Assembly (NCBI GenBank): GCA_031285565.1
Contig: JAITVY010000114.1
Coordinates: 1-53,499 of the forward strand
Reading direction: 5' to 3'
Source: Tannerella sp.
Lineage (GTDB): Bacteria; Bacteroidota; Bacteroidia; Bacteroidales; Tannerellaceae
DNA: 53,499 nucleotides
The notes beneath the pieces were generated by a model, which saw nothing but the letters and a program-made list of their open reading frames with translations, did no database searches and was not told where the DNA came from. The translations under genes were made by a program, and so were the position numbers. Of the stretch, positions 50,634 through 53,499 are shown piece after piece; the first letter of the stretch is position 1; every line of letters starts with the position of its first letter.

Positions 50634-52724
50634 ATGATTAACCAGGAACTTATTAATCCCAAAAGCATCGTTGTCGTTGGAGGATCTAATAAAACCTCTA
50701 AACCCGGAGGCAACTGTGTACGTAATTTAATTAATGGAAAATATAAAGGTGATTTATATGTTGTAAATCCAAAGGAAACAGAAGTACAAGGCTTAAAATG
50801 TTATTCCCATATCTCCGAAATTCCACAAACGGATTTGGCAATTATCTCAATTCCCGCACAAGCCTGTTTGGAAACAATAACAGTTCTGGCACAGGAAAAA
50901 GGAGTGAAAGCATTTATCATGTATACAGCCGGATTCGGCGAAGAAACAACTGAAGGCGGCATACTTGAGCAAAAAATTGTAGAAGTTATCAACCAGGCAA
51001 ATGCCAGTTTAATAGGGCCCAATTGTATCGGAATATTAAATCGCTATCATCATAGTTTATTTACACTCCCCATTCCCGAAATGGATCCTTTTGGTGTAGA
51101 TATGATTTCCAGTTCGGGAGGTACGGCCTTATTCATTATGGAATCTTCCATACGTATGGGATTACGGTTTAATTCGCTCTGGTCAATCGGAAACGGAGCA
51201 CAAACTACTGTTGAAGATGTATTGGAATATATGGATAACCATTTTAATCCGGAAACCGATAGTAAAATAAAATTACTTTATATTGAAAGCATTAAAGATC
51301 CGGATAAACTATTAGAACATACAACTTCACTGATCCGCAAAGGTTGTAAAATAGCTGCCATAAAGTCTGGAACTTCCGAATCAGGAAGCAGGGCTGCCTC
51401 TTCCCATACAGGAGCAATGGCAAACCCCGACTTAGCAGTCGAAGCGCTTTTCCGTAAAGCCGGCATTGTACGTTGCTTTAGCCGCGAAGAACTGGCAACC
51501 GTTGGCGCTGTCTTTACATTGAAAGAACTAAAAGGCAAAAACATTGCCATTGTGACACATGCAGGAGGACCAGCAGTTATATTAACAGATGCATTATCCA
51601 AAGGAGGTATGGAAATCCCTAAACTATCCGACACACCGATAGCAAAAGAGCTGAAAGACAAACTACTACCTGGGTCTGCCATCAGCAATCCCATTGATAT
51701 TCTGGGAACAGGAGAGCCTAAACATCTGGCAATAGCTATCGACTACTGCGAAAAGAAATTTAAAAATATTGACGGAATTGCAGTCATATTTGGCAGTCCC
51801 GGATTAACACGTGTTTACGAAGCATACGATGTATTAGACCAAAAAATGCGTACATGCTCCAAACCTATCTTCCCTATTTTACCTTCAGTAAGTACAGCCT
51901 GGGACGAGACTGATTTTTTTGTAAAAAAGGGACATGTAAATTTTAGCGACGAAGTAGGTCTGGCAAATGCACTAACCAAAATACTTAAAACTCCCCACCC
52001 GTTGGCCAACAACCTCGAATTAAAAGGTGTCGATATTCCACTGGTTCGAAGGATAATTGATAGTATTCCCGGATCCGGATATATTGAACCTCACTATGTT
52101 CAAATGCTGTTCAAAGCGACAGGAATACCGATGGTTGAAGAACTTGTATCAGACCAATGGGATGAAATATGTAATTTCACAGAAAGAACCGGTTATCCGG
52201 TTGTTGCTAAAGTAGTTGGCCCGGTTCATAAATCAGATGTAGGCGGAGTCGTCTTGAATATCCGTTCACAGGCACATCTTGAGATTGAGTTCAAACGATT
52301 GATGAAAATTCCCGAAGCACACGCTGTCATGATTCAACCAATGCTAAAGGGAATGGAATTATTTGCGGGAGCAAAATATGAAGAAAAATTCGGACATCTG
52401 GTACTTTGCGGACTAGGCGGTATATTTGTAGAGATATTCAAAGACATCGCTTCAGGCCTGGCACCTCTTGCAACCGAAGAAGCACTTTCCATGATCCGGT
52501 CGTTAAGAGGGTACAAAGTTTTTAAAGGAGCACGTGGACAGGAAGGAATCGATGAATTTCAATTTGCAAAAATAATTGTCCAGCTATCAGCCCTACTTCG
52601 TTTTGCAACCGAAATAAAAGAATTAGATATTAATCCGTTATTAGCAACCGAAAAAGGCATCATAGCTGTTGATGCACGCATCAGGATTGAAAAACCGAAC
52701 GAGATTAATAATGCGAATCAGTAG
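50634..52724 (+). CDS. ADP-forming acetate/acyl-CoA ligase (NDP-forming acyl-CoA synthetase)
   Basis: The product has 696 residues with alpha and beta parts fused. The CoA-binding domain (about 5-130) starts SIVVVGGSNKTSKPGGN. The succinyl-CoA-ligase-like domain (about 145-440) includes SSHTGAMANPD with H258, the expected phospho-histidine. The ATP-grasp domain (about 465-690) has GYPVVAKVVGPVHKSDVGGVVLNI, MIQPMLKGMELFAGAKYEEKFGHLVLCGLGGIFVEI and ELDINPLLA. Such enzymes form ATP from acetyl-CoA or other acyl-CoAs in fermentative metabolism. It is cytoplasmic. It is divergent from clpC and appears monocistronic, with a terminator 50 bp downstream. Confidence 0.93.
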   Translation: MINQELINPKSIVVVGGSNKTSKPGGNCVRNLINGKYKGDLYVVNPKETEVQGLKCYSHISEIPQTDLAIISIPAQACLETITVLAQEKGVKAFIMYTAGFGEETTEGGILEQKIVEVINQANASLIGPNCIGILNRYHHSLFTLPIPEMDPFGVDMISSSGGTALFIMESSIRMGLRFNSLWSIGNGAQTTVEDVLEYMDNHFNPETDSKIKLLYIESIKDPDKLLEHTTSLIRKGCKIAAIKSGTSESGSRAASSHTGAMANPDLAVEALFRKAGIVRCFSREELATVGAVFTLKELKGKNIAIVTHAGGPAVILTDALSKGGMEIPKLSDTPIAKELKDKLLPGSAISNPIDILGTGEPKHLAIAIDYCEKKFKNIDGIAVIFGSPGLTRVYEAYDVLDQKMRTCSKPIFPILPSVSTAWDETDFFVKKGHVNFSDEVGLANALTKILKTPHPLANNLELKGVDIPLVRRIIDSIPGSGYIEPHYVQMLFKATGIPMVEELVSDQWDEICNFTERTGYPVVAKVVGPVHKSDVGGVVLNIRSQAHLEIEFKRLMKIPEAHAVMIQPMLKGMELFAGAKYEEKFGHLVLCGLGGIFVEIFKDIASGLAPLATEEALSMIRSLRGYKVFKGARGQEGIDEFQFAKIIVQLSALLRFATEIKELDINPLLATEKGIIAVDARIRIEKPNEINNANQ

Positions 52725-52775
52725 TCAAAGAAGTCTAAAAGTCTGTCTATTTTACAGGTAAAAAGGTTACAAAAA

Positions 52776-52815
52776 AAATACGGGTATAGTCTCACGACCA
52801 CCCCGTATTTATTTT
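52776..52815 (+). terminator. Terminator after the acyl-CoA synthetase gene
   Basis: Arms AAATACGGG (52776-52784) and CCCGTATTT (52802-52810) are perfectly complementary around a 17-base loop and are followed by ATTTTA. On the minus strand the stem is followed by a run of T residues, so it could work in both directions. Confidence 0.7.
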
Positions 52816-53397
52816 ACGAAAAAAAAATTTACATTTGAAATACGATTACGTATTCCGGATGCGAAAGTATAATTCTTTCTTAAAACTATCAATATAAAAT
52901 CAATCTTTTTTTTAAACGAGCCATTTAATTAACATTTCGAACTTTTCGTACTCAAATTCTAATAAATTATCAATCCTTCCGTTTTTAACAATAGTTAAAA
53001 CAGAATACACACAATAGGGCTCTGAAAACAAAAAAATAGTGATTGTTTATCCTGATTAAAATGTTAAAACATTAGACTATGTCTAAGAAGTTCATCCTAT
53101 TAGAATCATTCTTCCTCATGGCTTCCTAAAAAATCAGAAAAAAAGTGCAATAACAAACAATATCACTAGTTTTTCAAAATGAAGAATGCATTTTTAGATC
53201 ACAATTATCTCATTTTTTTTAGAGAAATGCATTCTTCAATTTATATGCAAAAATATAAATTCCGAACAAAATTCCATATTATTTCACCAGAAAAAATAGA
53301 AAAAAAAATGTATTTAGGGCAACAGATTATATTTCTCTAATTTAAAACACAATTTTGCAAGCAATATTTAGAAACAGAAAAGGGATCACCGTAAAAA
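52816..53397. other. Noncoding AT-rich region with one long hairpin
   Basis: I see no gene in this stretch. It contains perfect 14-bp arms TGAAGAATGCATTT (53180-53193) and AAATGCATTCTTCA (53225-53238) around a 31-base loop that includes a T8 run. If the downstream gene belongs to an insertion sequence, the element's left end should lie here, but I cannot identify an end without its right partner. Confidence 0.5.
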
Positions 53398-53429
53398 TTT
53401 GAGGGGCAAAAAATATAACTTTATCTTTG
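53398..53429 (+). promoter_or_regulatory. Promoter of the last gene
   Basis: TTTG (53398-53401) and TATCTTTG (53422-53429) at exactly 20 bp spacing form an ideal Bacteroides-type promoter. The start codon at 53446 implies a leader of only about 10 bases. Confidence 0.65.
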
Positions 53430-53445
53430 CAAGAAAAAAAGATAT

Positions 53446-53499
53446 ATGCAAAAAGACGGTTATAGTTTACTGTTACCATCGGGTTTGTTAGATTACTTC
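53446..53499 (+). CDS. Partial gene, possibly first ORF of an ISAon1-type insertion sequence
   Basis: Only the first 18 codons are in the window (MQKDGYSLLLPSGLLDYF). The segment LLLPSGLLDYF resembles, from memory, the start of the small first ORF ('transposition regulator') of ISAon1-like elements in Bacteroidales. Eighteen residues are too few for a firm call. It has a strong promoter immediately upstream. The gene runs off the window's right edge. Confidence 0.45.
   Translation, partial: MQKDGYSLLLPSGLLDYF

Overview
The window looks like chromosome of an AT-rich member of the Bacteroidales (phylum Bacteroidota). The evidence is two SusC/SusD pairs with sulfatases and glycoside hydrolases, a FecI/FecR-type sigma/anti-sigma pair, promoters of the Bacteroides type (-33 TTTG, -7 TAnnTTTG), a NigD-like lipoprotein, PepSY-like proteins, and a Bacteroidota-style threonine operon (thrA, alkaline-phosphatase-superfamily 'mutase', thrC). 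A beta-helix protein with a C-terminal domain resembling type IX secretion sorting domains hints at a T9SS-bearing lineage. I cannot name the genus. I saw no rRNA, tRNA or CRISPR array.

Layout. 1-2769: NarL-type response regulator and TPR sensor kinase. 2841-4742: zinc-ribbon protein, a 540-bp noncoding block (173-bp direct duplication flanking an 11-bp tandem array) and a small outer-membrane barrel. 4772-25367: a polysaccharide utilisation locus with two arms. The left arm, on the minus strand, is SusC-SusD-sulfatase-sulfatase. The right arm, on the plus strand, is ECF sigma, FecR, SusC with STN domain, SusD, GH105, GH29 fucosidase and GH92 mannosidase. Together they suggest import and trimming of a sulfated glycan containing fucose, mannose and uronic acid; the exact substrate is not evident and no polysaccharide lyase is present. 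25474-28333: a MarR-like regulator and a four-module sulfur-transfer flavoprotein. 28652-30321: two PepSY-like proteins and an outer-membrane barrel. 30801-40153: assorted genes (aldo/keto reductase, exported Gfo/Idh/MocA protein, VanZ-like, broken NigD-like, exported metallo-beta-lactamase fold enzyme, CorA, beta-helix protein, CutC, SGNH hydrolase). 40503-52724: conserved housekeeping genes (threonine operon, htpG, clpC, ADP-forming acyl-CoA synthetase). The last 54 bases open a gene that may be the first ORF of an insertion sequence.

Three genes are disrupted as read: GH105 (in-frame stop in the signal-peptide/linker region), GH92 (one-base deletion near the C-terminus) and the NigD-like lipoprotein (one-base deletion in a T7 run). 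Each could be a real lesion, a switch or an assembly error.

The most unusual signal is a family of about 100-130 bp palindromic leader elements ending exactly at the start codon of unrelated genes (susD, GH29, metallo-beta-lactamase fold enzyme, beta-helix protein, and a partial copy before GH105). The outer boxes are conserved while the central hairpin comes in two unrelated versions. Two copies lie between operon genes and two lie downstream of candidate promoters, which suggests a mobile or recurrently evolved RNA-level control element.
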